Source: Marinococcus sp. PL1-022 (GTDB lineage: Bacteria; Bacillota; Bacilli; Bacillales; Marinococcaceae). From it: a stretch of 64,000 nucleotides of DNA. Within the stretch, counting starts at the first letter, position 1, and every line of letters begins with the position of its first letter. The stretch is from positions 1,937,495 to 2,001,494 of the forward strand of contig NZ_JAWXCX010000001.1 in assembly GCF_033845285.1 (NCBI RefSeq), given 5' to 3'. Below the pieces are notes generated by a model. That model did no database searches. It saw only the letters and a list, made by a program, of their open reading frames with translations, and was not told the origin of the DNA. Shown here one piece after another: positions 47,842 through 58,483 of this stretch. The translations under genes were made by a program, and so were the position numbers.

Positions 47842-47904
47842 TGTTCGCGTTCGCTTCGCTTTAATTCTGAAAATTTCCTCCATTTAACTCTTTCCTGCTG
47901 AATC

Positions 47905-47933
47905 TTGCGCTCGGCCGTGATTTTTGATAGAAT
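47905..47933 (+). promoter_or_regulatory. rpsT promoter
   Basis: TTGCGC (47905-47910), 17 bases, TAGAAT (47928-47933), 50 bases upstream of rpsT. Confidence 0.8.
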
Positions 47934-47983
47934 CCTTTTGTGCTGATAAAAGAAATGACCGGTAACTAAAGGAGGTGACCACC

Positions 47984-48250
47984 ATGGCAAATATTAAATC
48001 CGCAAAAAAGCGCGTGATTATTAACGAAAATCAACGCGTGAAGCAGCAGGCTTTCCGTTCTTCCATGCGTTCGGCTATTAAAGAATTCGACAAAAACATC
48101 GATGCAAACAACGTTGATGCTGCGAAGAATTCCTACGCGCTCGCGATGAAGAAAGTAGACAAAGCAGCCAGCAAAAACATGATTCACAAAAACGCGGCCA
48201 ACCGCGCTAAATCCAGAATGCACAAGCGCCTAAGCGCAGTAGCACAATAA
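47984..48250 (+). CDS. rpsT: 30S ribosomal protein S20
   Basis: 88 residues, the same length as in Bacillus subtilis, basic, starting MANIKSAKKRVIINENQRVK. The ATG at 47984 follows AAGGAGGTGACC. An ATG nine bases upstream of it lies in no ribosome-site context. S20 binds the foot of 16S rRNA. Divergent from lepA; in spore-forming Bacillus gpr and spoIIP lie between the two, but not here. Confidence 0.97.
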   Translation: MANIKSAKKRVIINENQRVKQQAFRSSMRSAIKEFDKNIDANNVDAAKNSYALAMKKVDKAASKNMIHKNAANRAKSRMHKRLSAVAQ

Positions 48251-48254
48251 GGAT

Positions 48255-48280
48255 AAAACGACTCGGGCCCGGGTCGTTTT
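48255..48280. terminator. Terminator between rpsT and holA
   Basis: AAAACGACTCGGG with CCCGGGTCGTTTT is nearly a perfect palindrome, with T runs on both strands, between convergent genes. Confidence 0.82.
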
Positions 48281-48281
48281 T

Positions 48282-49316
48282 TTATTGTCCAATTTTCTGT
48301 TCCGAGACAAGCTTCATAAAACAGAGCTCGAGGGCAAGCTGCTTGTCCATTTTCCCGGCCTTCATCTGATAATCTGTGGTGCTGAGCAGCTTCAGGGCTT
48401 CCTGCAGATACGAATGCGAAAATGCCGCCGCTGGCTTTTCAGCCAGCTGCACTGCATACGGATGGACTTTGATCGAACCGGCCATGCGTTTTCGCGAATA
48501 GCCCTGCTGCTTGAGGTTTTTTACATGATAAATAATACGGATCTGACGGGCAAGCAGCGCCAGAATTTTGATTGGCTCTTCTCCCTGCTTAAGCAGGTCG
48601 TAATATATGCGGAGCATCGTTTTTGCCTGCCCTTTAACTACGGCATCCACCAGTTCGAACACGTTGTCCTCCAGCGAGCGCGGCACCAGTTTATCCACTG
48701 TTTCCATCGTAACTTCCCCGCTGCCCATATACAGCTGCAGTTTTTTTGCCTCTTCGGCAAGCATCAGAAGGTCTTTGCCGGCAAGTGCAATAAAACGGTC
48801 CATGACTTCACGGTTCATTGTGAGCTGATGGGTCTGATTAAACTGCTGCATCCATTTTTTCATCGTCTCTTCGCCAGCGGCGGCGGCTTCGAGTACAACA
48901 GCCTGCTTTTTAATTTCTTTGACTACCTTTTTCCGGGCGTCAAGCTTTTCATACGGCGCGGATAGTATTAACACGGTAGTAGGGTTTGGCTGCCTGGCAT
49001 ATGTTTCAAGCGCCTCGATTTTATGCTCCACCTTCTCTTTTTCCCTTGCCCCCGTTAAAAAATAGCAGTTTTTAAGCACTATCACCCGCCGCTCCCCGAA
49101 AAAAGGAAGGGTTTCCGCTTCCTCCACAGCAATTTCCACCGGCGTTTCGCGCATATCGAATGTAGACAGGTTGAATTCTCTTTCCTCTTCCGCCAATGCT
49201 TTTCCGATAATTTTCTGCTGAATATCCTGAATCATATAGCCTTCTTCACCCTGCAAAAGATAGAATGGCTGCACGTCCTCCTGCTGTATCTGCTTTTCCA
49301 TCGTTATATAATCCAT
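48282..49316 (-). CDS. holA: DNA polymerase III, delta subunit
   Basis: 344 residues. Clamp-loader subunit that opens the beta clamp. The N-terminal degenerate AAA+ domain starts with FYLLQGEEGYMIQDIQQKI; the collar domain is at ~215-340. Homologue of YqeN, downstream of comEC with a short gap and convergent with rpsT, as in Bacillus subtilis. Confidence 0.95.
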   Translation of the reverse strand: MDYITMEKQIQQEDVQPFYLLQGEEGYMIQDIQQKIIGKALAEEEREFNLSTFDMRETPVEIAVEEAETLPFFGERRVIVLKNCYFLTGAREKEKVEHKIEALETYARQPNPTTVLILSAPYEKLDARKKVVKEIKKQAVVLEAAAAGEETMKKWMQQFNQTHQLTMNREVMDRFIALAGKDLLMLAEEAKKLQLYMGSGEVTMETVDKLVPRSLEDNVFELVDAVVKGQAKTMLRIYYDLLKQGEEPIKILALLARQIRIIYHVKNLKQQGYSRKRMAGSIKVHPYAVQLAEKPAAAFSHSYLQEALKLLSTTDYQMKAGKMDKQLALELCFMKLVSEQKIGQ

Positions 49317-49391
49317 CTGCTCACACTTTCCGAACGTATTCTCCTTCTATTTTATCGTATTTTCTTTCTCATTCCTACGAGAAACACTGAC

Positions 49392-51725
49392 TTAATTGCA
49401 CGCTGGAAGCATTTCCTCTCTTGCCGTACGTATACCGGGCTGCTCCCGGGAAGAGGTAATAAACTGAATGGCTCCCTGAAGATCCGTACGCCATACGTTC
49501 ACTCCCGCTTCTTCCAGTATTTTGAGAGGCTCTGGATGAGGATGGCCAAAGCGGTTGCAGTAGCCCGCTGATATAACTGCATGCTCCGGCTGCACCGCTG
49601 CCACGAAATCCTCGTCTGTGGACGTGCTGCTGCCGTGATGGCCCGTTTTTAAAACATCAACCTGCAGTCCCGGATAAGTCTGCACTATCTGTTTTTCCTG
49701 TTCGGCGGAGACGTCTCCGGTCAGCAGCCAGCGCTTTCCGTTAAGCTCAAAATACAAAACAATAGAACGATCGTTTTTGTCTTCCCATTCACCTTTAGGA
49801 TGCAGGACATAAAAGGACGTATCCCCAATATGGTGACTTTCCCCGCCTCCGACGAGCCTGATATCTGTGTGCTCGTCAAACGCTGCCAAAAGCTCCCGTT
49901 CCCCGTCCTCGTACTGGGCACTTCTGCCGTACCAGAGTTCATCGGTCGGTACATGCTCCACCACGTATTTCAGACCATTCACATGATCGGCGTCACCGTG
50001 CGTCGCCACTACTGTGTTCAAATTTCGTATTCCCCGGTATTTTAAGTATTCCGCGACGACTGCCTTACCGGGATCAAAGGGAGACTCCTGCTCCTGCCAC
50101 TCTTCGTCGTTAAAGCTTACCCGCCCGCCTCCGTCAACAACAATCACCCCCTGCCGGTAAGGCAGTTCGATTACTGTGCTGTCCCCCTGCCCGACGTCAA
50201 GGTATGTTACTCTTCCCCGGCCGTCCATGTAAGGAGCTGTCCACTGCCAGACTGCTGCCGCAAGCATGACTGCTGCTGACAGATACACAGCTGCCTTTCG
50301 CATATTTTTATTCCACGCCATAATAAACACTGTGCATCCCGCCGCGTATACAACGGTAAAAACAAGCCCCGGTTTTCCGAGAAGCACCGTCGACCAGGAC
50401 ATACCCGCCAGATAGATAAAAAGCTCGTGCATCCAATCGATTCCTGAAAACACTAAAGAAAAGATTTCGGGAGGAGAAGCAATAAAAAAGGAGAGAAGAT
50501 AATTCAAAAATAGAAAGGGAAGGACGAGGAATAAAAGAATCGGAGTGAACAGAAAATTAATGAGTACATTCCAAAGAGAAAATTGATAAAAATTCCATAA
50601 AATTACAGGGAGAGAGACAAGCATCGATGAACCGGCGACCCAGACCATATTCATCCATTTCCCGGCGGCTGCCATTCTTTTTCTGCAAAGAAGCAGATGC
50701 CCGCTTAGTAAAAAGGAAAGCTGAAAACCGATATGAAAAAGATAGCCAGGATTAAGGACAAGCATAGTCCCCATCACCGTCAAAAGAATAATTACCGGAT
50801 CCATGCGCCGTCCGCGAGGCCCCCATTTCTGCCAGCCAATAAACAATCCCGCAGCAAGGGCCGCACGAAGCACCGAGGGAGCCCCTCCGGTCAGAACAGC
50901 ATATACAGGGAGAAGGCAGAGGACCACCGTATAGGAGCGCTCTTTCGTCACCCCGATTCGTTTCAGCAAAAAAAATACAGCTCCGCTGACAATAGCAACA
51001 TGCATGCCGGAAACGACAAGCACATGCACAAGACCGAGCGAGCGGTATGCTTCCTCCACCTCCCCGGCCATTGACGTGCGGTCTCCAAACAGCAGAGAAC
51101 CCGCCAGCCCACCGGCCTGTTCGGGAAAGAACCCTTCAATCCGCTGCATCTGATGGGCACGGAACCGCTCGAGGTTGTCCACAGCTCCCCCCGATCGTGC
51201 AAAGCATTCCACGTTCTGGCTGTTTTCCACCGTAAACAGCCAATGCATTTTTTCCCAGTACAGATAAGTCTGATAGCTGAACCCGCCGGGATTGCCAGCA
51301 GCCGATGGTCCCTTCATTTCCCCGCTCCATCGGCACTGCTCTCCCGGGAGGAGATTTTTGCTCTGCTGCAGCTCTTCTTCAGTGTCAAACCACCACGTAA
51401 CCGGCACAGTCTCTCCCTGATCCGTCCGCAGATCAAAACGGGCCCTGCCGCCGTCATACATTAAAGGCGAAGCTATGGTGCCGGTAATTTCAGTCTCGGT
51501 ACCGTCAAAAAAAGAATCGTTGTGTTCCACCCAGTACCACGAGCTTCCGGCAAAAACGAGCATCAGCGCTGCACCAGCAGCAAATATCCCAAAGCGCCTC
51601 AGCATTATCCATCCAGCGCCGAAGCAAAACCAAATAATCCCCCACACCCAGAAGTCTCCGCGGAGCAGCATTCCGACCGGGGCTGTCATAGATATAAGTA
51701 TCCAAAGGACGGGGATCGTTTTCAC
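49392..51725 (-). CDS. comEC: DNA uptake channel protein ComEC
   Basis: 777 residues, full length. Four N-terminal membrane segments with a DUF4131 OB-like loop (~1-175), the Competence channel domain (~200-480) with GLVHVLVVSGMHVAIVSG, and a C-terminal metallo-beta-lactamase domain (~505-770) with THGDADHVNGL and LKTGHHGSSTSTDE. It passes single-stranded DNA into the cell. The only start is GTG, right after AGGGGG, so a downstream ATG at residue 13 is possible. metY and comEA lie upstream on the same strand. Confidence 0.94.
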   Translation of the reverse strand: MKTIPVLWILISMTAPVGMLLRGDFWVWGIIWFCFGAGWIMLRRFGIFAAGAALMLVFAGSSWYWVEHNDSFFDGTETEITGTIASPLMYDGGRARFDLRTDQGETVPVTWWFDTEEELQQSKNLLPGEQCRWSGEMKGPSAAGNPGGFSYQTYLYWEKMHWLFTVENSQNVECFARSGGAVDNLERFRAHQMQRIEGFFPEQAGGLAGSLLFGDRTSMAGEVEEAYRSLGLVHVLVVSGMHVAIVSGAVFFLLKRIGVTKERSYTVVLCLLPVYAVLTGGAPSVLRAALAAGLFIGWQKWGPRGRRMDPVIILLTVMGTMLVLNPGYLFHIGFQLSFLLSGHLLLCRKRMAAAGKWMNMVWVAGSSMLVSLPVILWNFYQFSLWNVLINFLFTPILLFLVLPFLFLNYLLSFFIASPPEIFSLVFSGIDWMHELFIYLAGMSWSTVLLGKPGLVFTVVYAAGCTVFIMAWNKNMRKAAVYLSAAVMLAAAVWQWTAPYMDGRGRVTYLDVGQGDSTVIELPYRQGVIVVDGGGRVSFNDEEWQEQESPFDPGKAVVAEYLKYRGIRNLNTVVATHGDADHVNGLKYVVEHVPTDELWYGRSAQYEDGERELLAAFDEHTDIRLVGGGESHHIGDTSFYVLHPKGEWEDKNDRSIVLYFELNGKRWLLTGDVSAEQEKQIVQTYPGLQVDVLKTGHHGSSTSTDEDFVAAVQPEHAVISAGYCNRFGHPHPEPLKILEEAGVNVWRTDLQGAIQFITSSREQPGIRTAREEMLPACN

Positions 51726-51762
51726 CCCCTATTTGTTAAATACTAGAATAGAAAAAAAGAAA

Positions 51763-51786
51763 GGGCCTGCCCCGCGAGGCAGGCTT
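51763..51786 (-). terminator. Terminator after metY
   Basis: AAGCCTGCC pairs with GGCAGGC on the RNA around TCGCG, followed by a T-rich stretch. It lies between metY and comEC. Confidence 0.8.
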
Positions 51787-51799
51787 TGTCGTTCGTGGT

Positions 51800-53128
<1,329 letters not shown>

Positions 53129-53131
53129 TTA

Positions 53132-53159
53132 ACTTTATCAGACTATTTCGAAAAGTAAA
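53132..53159 (-). promoter_or_regulatory. Possible metY promoter
   Basis: TTTACT (53154-53159), 16 bases, TAAAGT (53132-53137) on the minus strand, just after comEA. Confidence 0.5.
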
Positions 53160-53161
53160 TA

Positions 53162-53794
53162 TTAGAGAGAAATGTAATCCCGCAGCTGTTCCACTGTCTT
53201 TTCCCCAATTCCGCTCACATTGGACAATTCTTCTATCGTTTCAAAGGAACCGTTTTCTTTTCGATAGCTTAAAATAGCTGTGGCTTTTGCCGGGCCGATT
53301 CCTGGTACGGTTTCCAAATCCACCTGCTCCGCCTCATTCACATTGACCAGAGCCCCTTCACCACTGCTTTCTTCAACCGGGCCGGTAATTGCTTCTTCCC
53401 CTTCTCCGGGTATGTGAATGACCATCTCATCCTCTATTCTTTCTGCAAGATTCACCTGAAGCATATCCGCCCTGTCAGTGATTCCGCCTGCCTTCTGAAT
53501 CGCTTCTTCCACTCTCTCATCTGCCTGAAGGGTATAAACACCCGGGGCATGCACTTCGCCCTTTACATCGACACGGACTTCTATGTCTGGATCTTCGGTT
53601 TCTTTATCAGAATCACTTCCTGGTGTCTTTTCCTGCTCGTTTTCATCCAATTGATTTTCCCACGGAACAGGTTCCTGCGTTTCCGCCTGTTCCCTGGGCA
53701 CTCCGCTCCAGAATAATAGAAACATAATTCCAAGGCACACGGCTCCGCCGGCGCTGACTGCAATTAATTTCCAACGGCTCGTCAAGGAAAGCAT
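53162..53794 (-). CDS. comEA: DNA-binding competence receptor ComEA
   Basis: 210 residues. One N-terminal membrane anchor (~10-30), an acidic linker (~32-70), an SLBB domain (~72-130) and the DNA-binding helix-hairpin-helix pair (~150-210) with VPGIGPAKA and VSGIGEKTVEQL. It binds incoming DNA outside the membrane and hands it to ComEC. Start ATG at 53794 or the TTG one codon earlier. The gene comER, divergent here in Bacillus subtilis, is not seen. Confidence 0.94.
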   Translation of the reverse strand: MLSLTSRWKLIAVSAGGAVCLGIMFLLFWSGVPREQAETQEPVPWENQLDENEQEKTPGSDSDKETEDPDIEVRVDVKGEVHAPGVYTLQADERVEEAIQKAGGITDRADMLQVNLAERIEDEMVIHIPGEGEEAITGPVEESSGEGALVNVNEAEQVDLETVPGIGPAKATAILSYRKENGSFETIEELSNVSGIGEKTVEQLRDYISL

Positions 53795-53914
53795 CAACTC
53801 CAGATTCTTTTTATTTGTTTAACTAGTATAGGAAAATTCGGGAGAGGAGATGGGGGGAAGGGCCCCCGTATTACAGAGGAGAGTATTCACTTCTACATAT
53901 TACAATATTTTACA

Positions 53915-54664
53915 CTATTTGTCTGTTTTTTTCGCCAAAAAGAATATACGCTCGCTTTCTTCATCTGGAAAATCAGCTGTGAAGTCGGCTGTAATACGAA
54001 CATTCGAAAAGCCCGCTTCCTCCAGCCACTCTTTGTATTCATTAACAGCAAACGTCCGCTGTATATGATCTTCATCGTACCGACTGTAGGTGCCGTCTGC
54101 ATTTTTTGAAAAGATAGTCAGCTCATGCTCGACTTCCCAGGTTTGTTCCGAGGGATACACATCCCATATAAAAGACACCTCTTCATCGTTATCCGCAAAA
54201 GAGACCTCAGACAAAATATCCTCTATGTAGTGAATGGAATGAACGTCAAACATAAAAACCCCGCCTGCTTCGAGATGGTTATAAACACCGGCAAAGGTGG
54301 ATTTCACATCCTCCGCTTCCGTTAAATAGTTCAGGGAATCACAAAAACAAAAAATAAGCTGATACATATTTGGCGTATCCAGAAACCTCATATCCTGCTG
54401 AAACAATACAGGTCTTTCTCCTGAAGCATTCCATTTCTGCGCTGCCACTGCAAGCATGTCTGCTGAAAGATCCATGCCGTCGGCCCGGAAGCCTTCGCTG
54501 TAAAGACGTTTCACGATCTCGCCTGTACCACATCCAAGCTCAAGCATCCTTGCGCTCCTCGCCGGAGCTTCTTTTAATACAGCCTCTTTCCAGGCATCGT
54601 ACGGAGCCTCTGCCATCAGCCGGTCATACACTTCGGCAAAGCCGTTATACATTGAGTGAGTCAT
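53915..54664 (-). CDS. Class I SAM-dependent methyltransferase (YqeM-like)
   Basis: 249 residues. SAM site MLELGCGTGEIVKRL (near 39) and post-I MDLSADML are visible; substrate unknown. An ATG four codons downstream would match the Bacillus subtilis YqeM N-terminus more closely. It follows rsfS, as yqeM does, but a terminator lies between them, so it may have a separate promoter. Confidence 0.9.
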   Translation of the reverse strand: MTHSMYNGFAEVYDRLMAEAPYDAWKEAVLKEAPARSARMLELGCGTGEIVKRLYSEGFRADGMDLSADMLAVAAQKWNASGERPVLFQQDMRFLDTPNMYQLIFCFCDSLNYLTEAEDVKSTFAGVYNHLEAGGVFMFDVHSIHYIEDILSEVSFADNDEEVSFIWDVYPSEQTWEVEHELTIFSKNADGTYSRYDEDHIQRTFAVNEYKEWLEEAGFSNVRITADFTADFPDEESERIFFLAKKTDK

Positions 54665-54692
54665 CCTGCACTTCCCTTCGTTTAAATTAGAA

Positions 54693-54716
54693 AAAGGCCT
54701 GATTTTTCAGGCCTTT
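54693..54716 (-). terminator. Terminator of the yqeG-rsfS operon
   Basis: Perfect 10-bp stem AAAGGCCTGA/TCAGGCCTTT (54693-54702 with 54707-54716), followed by T on the minus strand. Confidence 0.88.
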
Positions 54717-54729
54717 CAGGCGTTTATTG

Positions 54730-55086
54730 TTACTGGGAAAGTACCGTTCCGAGTTCCACGTAGACAGCATCGCCCCATAATTTTTCAAGGTTGTAATAAT
54801 CTCTTTCGTCTTCATGAAAAATGTGCACGACGACGTCCCCGAGATCGATCAGCACCCACTTTGCTTCGTTATATCCTTCAAGCCTCTGGACGTCGAGGCC
54901 CTGCTTGTGTGCAGCCTTTTTCAATTCTGTGGCAATTGCCTGGACCTGCTTTTCTGATGTGCCGTGTCCGATAACAAAATAATCTGCGACCGGCGAAACA
55001 CCTCTCATGTCCAGTGCAACGATATCATGTGCATTCTTGCTGTCAGCAGTTTGTACCGCTAATTCAAGCAGTTCTTTTTCGTTCAT
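54730..55086 (-). CDS. rsfS: Ribosomal silencing factor RsfS
   Basis: 118 residues. It binds L14 and blocks joining of subunits in starvation. The family core DMRGVSPVADYFVIGHGTSE and EGYNEAKWVLIDLGDVVVHIF-type segment (EAKWVLIDLGDVVVHIF) are present. Last gene of the operon, 13 bases after yqeK. Confidence 0.95.
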   Translation of the reverse strand: MNEKELLELAVQTADSKNAHDIVALDMRGVSPVADYFVIGHGTSEKQVQAIATELKKAAHKQGLDVQRLEGYNEAKWVLIDLGDVVVHIFHEDERDYYNLEKLWGDAVYVELGTVLSQ

Positions 55087-55099
55087 CTACAGACCTCCA

Positions 55100-55663
55100 T
55101 TATTTGCGTTCCATCACCAGATCGTTGTATGCGGCAAGCGTATCTGGAAATACAGGAACATTTTTTGAAATTAAAAATTGAATCGTGTTTCCAAGAGCCA
55201 TCACGATGGCAGCATCTATATCTGATTCTGCCGCCTCCCGGACTTCTTCCACACCAGGAAATGTCCGGTTTGGTTCTATATAATCCGCTAAAAACAGCAC
55301 CTTTTCATAAGCGGTCATGTCTGGTTTTCCGGTTGTATGCCAATAAATAGAAGAAACAATATCCGCGTCTGCAATCCCGGCTTCTGTCTGAATGAAATAA
55401 GCGCCAGCCGGGGCATGAAGCAGTTCGTCCCCATAGGCGATAAACCTGCCAGCTTCTTCTTTCCCGCGGAGCAGCTCACGCATCTCATCGACAGGACGGT
55501 ATTTAGCATAGTCATGCAAAATAGCTGCCATCTCTACTTTATTATAATCGATATCAAACCGTTCTGCCAAATATAAAGCGGTCTTCCGGACGCCGAGCGT
55601 GTGCTTGTATCTGCTTTCCGTCAATTGTTCTTTAACGATTTGAAGGGCTTCATTTTTGTCCAT
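55100..55663 (-). CDS. yqeK: HD-domain Ap4A hydrolase YqeK
   Basis: 187 residues from the ATG at 55663; a TTG six codons earlier lies in the GAGAGG ribosome site. HD motif residues are visible as RYKHTLGV (near 21) and ILHDYAKY (near 50). The family cleaves diadenosine tetraphosphate symmetrically. Overlaps nadD by 14 bases. Confidence 0.93.
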   Translation of the reverse strand: MDKNEALQIVKEQLTESRYKHTLGVRKTALYLAERFDIDYNKVEMAAILHDYAKYRPVDEMRELLRGKEEAGRFIAYGDELLHAPAGAYFIQTEAGIADADIVSSIYWHTTGKPDMTAYEKVLFLADYIEPNRTFPGVEEVREAAESDIDAAIVMALGNTIQFLISKNVPVFPDTLAAYNDLVMERK

Positions 55664-56225
55664 ACAATTTTTTCCTCTCAATCTCTTTTAATACGTTACC
55701 CGGCACAATATAGCGGACAGTTTCGCCGTCCCTGAGCCTGCGGCGTATCATCGAAGAAGAAACGTGCATCGTAGGAGCTTCCACCTGGGTCAGCCACGAA
55801 GGCTTATGACCGTTGTAGCCGGGACGGTTCACAAATATAAATTCGACCAGCCTGCGCAGCTTTTCGATATCCTTCCATTTATCCATCTGATCTGCCATGT
55901 CGCCGCCGACCAAAAAGAAAAACTCCGTTCCCGGTGCCTGCTCTTTAAAGTAACGTACGGTATCGATTGTATACGAGGGCCCGCCGCGTTCAATCTCCAC
56001 AGAGGAAGTGCGAAACCCCGCGTTATCTTCAATCGCTGCTTCTACAAGCATCAGACGCTCTTCCCCGGAAATCATATTCTCCCTTTGCTTATGCGGCGGT
56101 GTGTGAACTGGGATAAACCAGACTTCATCCAGATTTAATGCATTTTTTGCCTCTTCCGCCATAATCAGATGAGCTAAATGCGGCGGATCAAATGTGCCTC
56201 CGAACAGGCCGATACGTTCACTCAT
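55650..56225 (-). CDS. nadD: Nicotinate-nucleotide adenylyltransferase
   Basis: 191 residues from the ATG at 56225, which has AAGGAGAG ahead; the longer frame upstream lacks a site. Makes NaAD in NAD synthesis. GLFGGTFDPPHLAHL (near 7) and VSSSMIRRRL (near 162) are the nucleotidyl-transferase motifs. Between yhbY and yqeK. Confidence 0.96.
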   Translation of the reverse strand: MSERIGLFGGTFDPPHLAHLIMAEEAKNALNLDEVWFIPVHTPPHKQRENMISGEERLMLVEAAIEDNAGFRTSSVEIERGGPSYTIDTVRYFKEQAPGTEFFFLVGGDMADQMDKWKDIEKLRRLVEFIFVNRPGYNGHKPSWLTQVEAPTMHVSSSMIRRRLRDGETVRYIVPGNVLKEIERKKLYGQK

Positions 56226-56241
56226 AATAGGCTCTCCTTGT

Positions 56242-56535
56242 TTACTTTGGAAGTTCAATCCCAGGATTGTCTTTCGATCTCCGGTACAGTACGATCGTGT
56301 TTCCAATCACCTGCACGACTTCGGCTCCTGTACCTTCGGCAAGCTCAGATGCCACTTCATGCTTATCCTCCATGCAGTTCTGCAGAAGGTTTACTTTCAG
56401 AATTTCTCTTTTTTCAATCGCTTCGTCCACGTGTGTAATAATTTGTTCATTCATGCCTTCTTTTCCAATTTGAAAAAGCGGCTTTAATGAATGTGCTTCT
56501 CTGCGCAATGTACGCTTTTGTTTATTATTAAGCAT
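56242..56535 (-). CDS. yhbY: RNA-binding protein YhbY (CRS1-YhbY/CRM domain)
   Basis: 97 residues, one CRM domain with the GKEGMNEQII-type loop in QIGKEGMNEQ (near 23). It binds 50S precursors. Overlaps the end of aroE by eight bases. Homologue of YqeI. Confidence 0.94.
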   Translation of the reverse strand: MLNNKQKRTLRREAHSLKPLFQIGKEGMNEQIITHVDEAIEKREILKVNLLQNCMEDKHEVASELAEGTGAEVVQVIGNTIVLYRRSKDNPGIELPK

Positions 56536-57379
56536 TATTTTCTCCTTTTAGATGATCTTCAACAAGCGCCTGCATTGCTTGACGGTCCGGTTCCTCTCCC
56601 GTCCAGTACTTAAACGCAAGCGCTCCCTGATTAACAAACATTCCACTTCCATTCAATGTATCGAGTCCTGCCTCCCGGGCATCCTTTAACCATCTGGTTT
56701 CCCACGGGTTATAGATGAGGTCGCTGCACAATGCAGAAGCTTTTACATTTTCGAGAGACCAGGGGGACTTATTGATCTCAGGGCTCATCCCAATCGAAGT
56801 CGTGTTAATCAGTATATCGAATTCATGATTTCTGCTTTCTGCTTCTTCTTTCGCTGCTACCCTGACAGCGGCTGCATTTTTCAGATGGCTTTTCAGCTGT
56901 TCTGCCTTTTCCTGCGTGCGGTTCACGATAGTAATGCTCTCAGGGCCGCGCAGGCTTAATGCGTAGCATACTGCCCGCGCTGCTCCGCCCGCTCCAATCA
57001 CGAGGATGTTGGCATTTTTAATTTGATCCAATGAACGTATGGCCAGTAAAGATTCAAGATAGCCTTCCCCGTCCGTATTATAGCCGACAAGGGCATCCTT
57101 TTCTCTTACGACAGTGTTCACCGCGCCGATTTTTTCGGCCGAGGGATCAAGCCTGTCGATATAGTTCATCACATTCACTTTGTGGGGGATGGTAATGTTA
57201 AAGCCGGCAGCGCCGAGCTGCCGAAGGGCCTGCACGCCTTTTTCCAGCTCTTCTTCCCGTATATCAAACAAATGGTAGTACCCGTCGATGCCGAGCCTCC
57301 CAAACTGCTCATTATGCATTTGCGGGGACAGCGAATGCCCGAGCGGATGGCCGATTAAGCCGAGCAGCGTTTTTGGCAA
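56528..57379 (-). CDS. aroE: Shikimate dehydrogenase (NADP+)
   Basis: 283 residues. Reduces 3-dehydroshikimate in aromatic amino acid synthesis. Substrate site GHPLGHSLSPQMHN (near 10) with Lys in NITIPHKVNVM (near 68); NADP loop GAGGAARAVCYAL (near 130). Start TTG, directly after the yqeH stop codon, with GGAGGCGGTG ahead. Confidence 0.95.
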   Translation of the reverse strand: MPKTLLGLIGHPLGHSLSPQMHNEQFGRLGIDGYYHLFDIREEELEKGVQALRQLGAAGFNITIPHKVNVMNYIDRLDPSAEKIGAVNTVVREKDALVGYNTDGEGYLESLLAIRSLDQIKNANILVIGAGGAARAVCYALSLRGPESITIVNRTQEKAEQLKSHLKNAAAVRVAAKEEAESRNHEFDILINTTSIGMSPEINKSPWSLENVKASALCSDLIYNPWETRWLKDAREAGLDTLNGSGMFVNQGALAFKYWTGEEPDRQAMQALVEDHLKGENNA

Positions 57380-58483
57380 TTAAATCACCGCCTCCCGTTT
57401 TGATACTCCTGTGCCGACCGGCACGTAAATATCTACGGAAGCACGGGGGTTTGTTACCGTAATCCACCCGAGCCCCTGCACAACAATGTCTGTCTTTTCC
57501 TCTTTAATTTCAATCCGGTGCTTCGTTAGTTCCGGCGCATCTTCCACGCGGTACGGCGGCGTTAATACATCCCCGACCCTGTCCGGGTGGAGGCGGTCAG
57601 CGTTATCCTGCTTGGTACGGTGCACCGGAAGCCGGTTGGACATAAACACCACAAATGAATTAGGGTCGCCTTCGACGAAATCCATGCGTACGTAACCGCC
57701 GATAAATATTGTCTGTCCGCTTTCAAGCTGGTACACTTTCGGCTTTAATTCCTTTTCCGGAATGAATTCTTTTCGCTCCTTGAGGCTCCGCTTGCGCCCG
57801 AACTGCTTATCATTGATAAGGCCGGGAGTATCATACAGACTCGTCTGCTCATCTAAAGGGACTTCAATCATATCAAGCGTCGTTCCCGGAAAATGAGAAG
57901 TGGTGATATCCTGCTCTTCATTTTCGCCGAATTCAGCAATCAGTGCGTTAATAAATGTCGATTTACCAACATTTGTACATCCGGTGACATACACGTCCCG
58001 GCCGTTTCTCAGCTCTTCAATACTCGAAGCGGCTTCCTGGATACCCTGTTTATTTTTGGCACTCAGCAAAACAACGTCCTTCGGCTTTAACCCCTGCTGC
58101 TTTGCCTGGCGGCGAATCCAGTGGAGAAGCTTATTTTCATTTAAAGAGTGCGGCAGCAGATCCGTTTTGTTCACCATCAGCAGCACTGGGTTATCTCCGA
58201 CGTATCTTTGAAAGCCGGGAATCCAGCTGCCTTCAAAATCAAACACATCAACGATTTTTACAATAAGCGCCTTTTTTCTGCCAAGCTCATGCAGTTTATC
58301 ACGGAAATCCTGATCCTCCATGTCCACATCCTGGACTTCGTTATAATGCTTCAAACGAAAACAACGCTGGCAGATCACTGTCGCTCTGTCTACTAGCGCT
58401 GATGTCGGGACATACCCGGCTTTATTTTTATTCTCATTTTGAATAGGCGCCCCGCATCCGGCGCAGTGCAGCTCTTCGGTCAT
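57380..58483 (-). CDS. yqeH: Ribosome biogenesis GTPase YqeH
   Basis: 367 residues from the ATG at 58483 (GGGAGG ahead). Circularly permuted GTPase needed for 30S assembly. N-terminal zinc finger (CAGCG...CQRC, ~8-38), then G4 NKTDLL (near 108), G5 and finally G1 GCTNVGKSTFIN (near 170) and G3 DTPG (near 218). Overlaps yqeG by four bases. Confidence 0.95.
   Translation of the reverse strand: MTEELHCAGCGAPIQNENKNKAGYVPTSALVDRATVICQRCFRLKHYNEVQDVDMEDQDFRDKLHELGRKKALIVKIVDVFDFEGSWIPGFQRYVGDNPVLLMVNKTDLLPHSLNENKLLHWIRRQAKQQGLKPKDVVLLSAKNKQGIQEAASSIEELRNGRDVYVTGCTNVGKSTFINALIAEFGENEEQDITTSHFPGTTLDMIEVPLDEQTSLYDTPGLINDKQFGRKRSLKERKEFIPEKELKPKVYQLESGQTIFIGGYVRMDFVEGDPNSFVVFMSNRLPVHRTKQDNADRLHPDRVGDVLTPPYRVEDAPELTKHRIEIKEEKTDIVVQGLGWITVTNPRASVDIYVPVGTGVSKREAVI

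Noticed and set aside
48285-48965. Open frame opposite holA
   Set aside because: Shadow of holA; no start context and no family resemblance.
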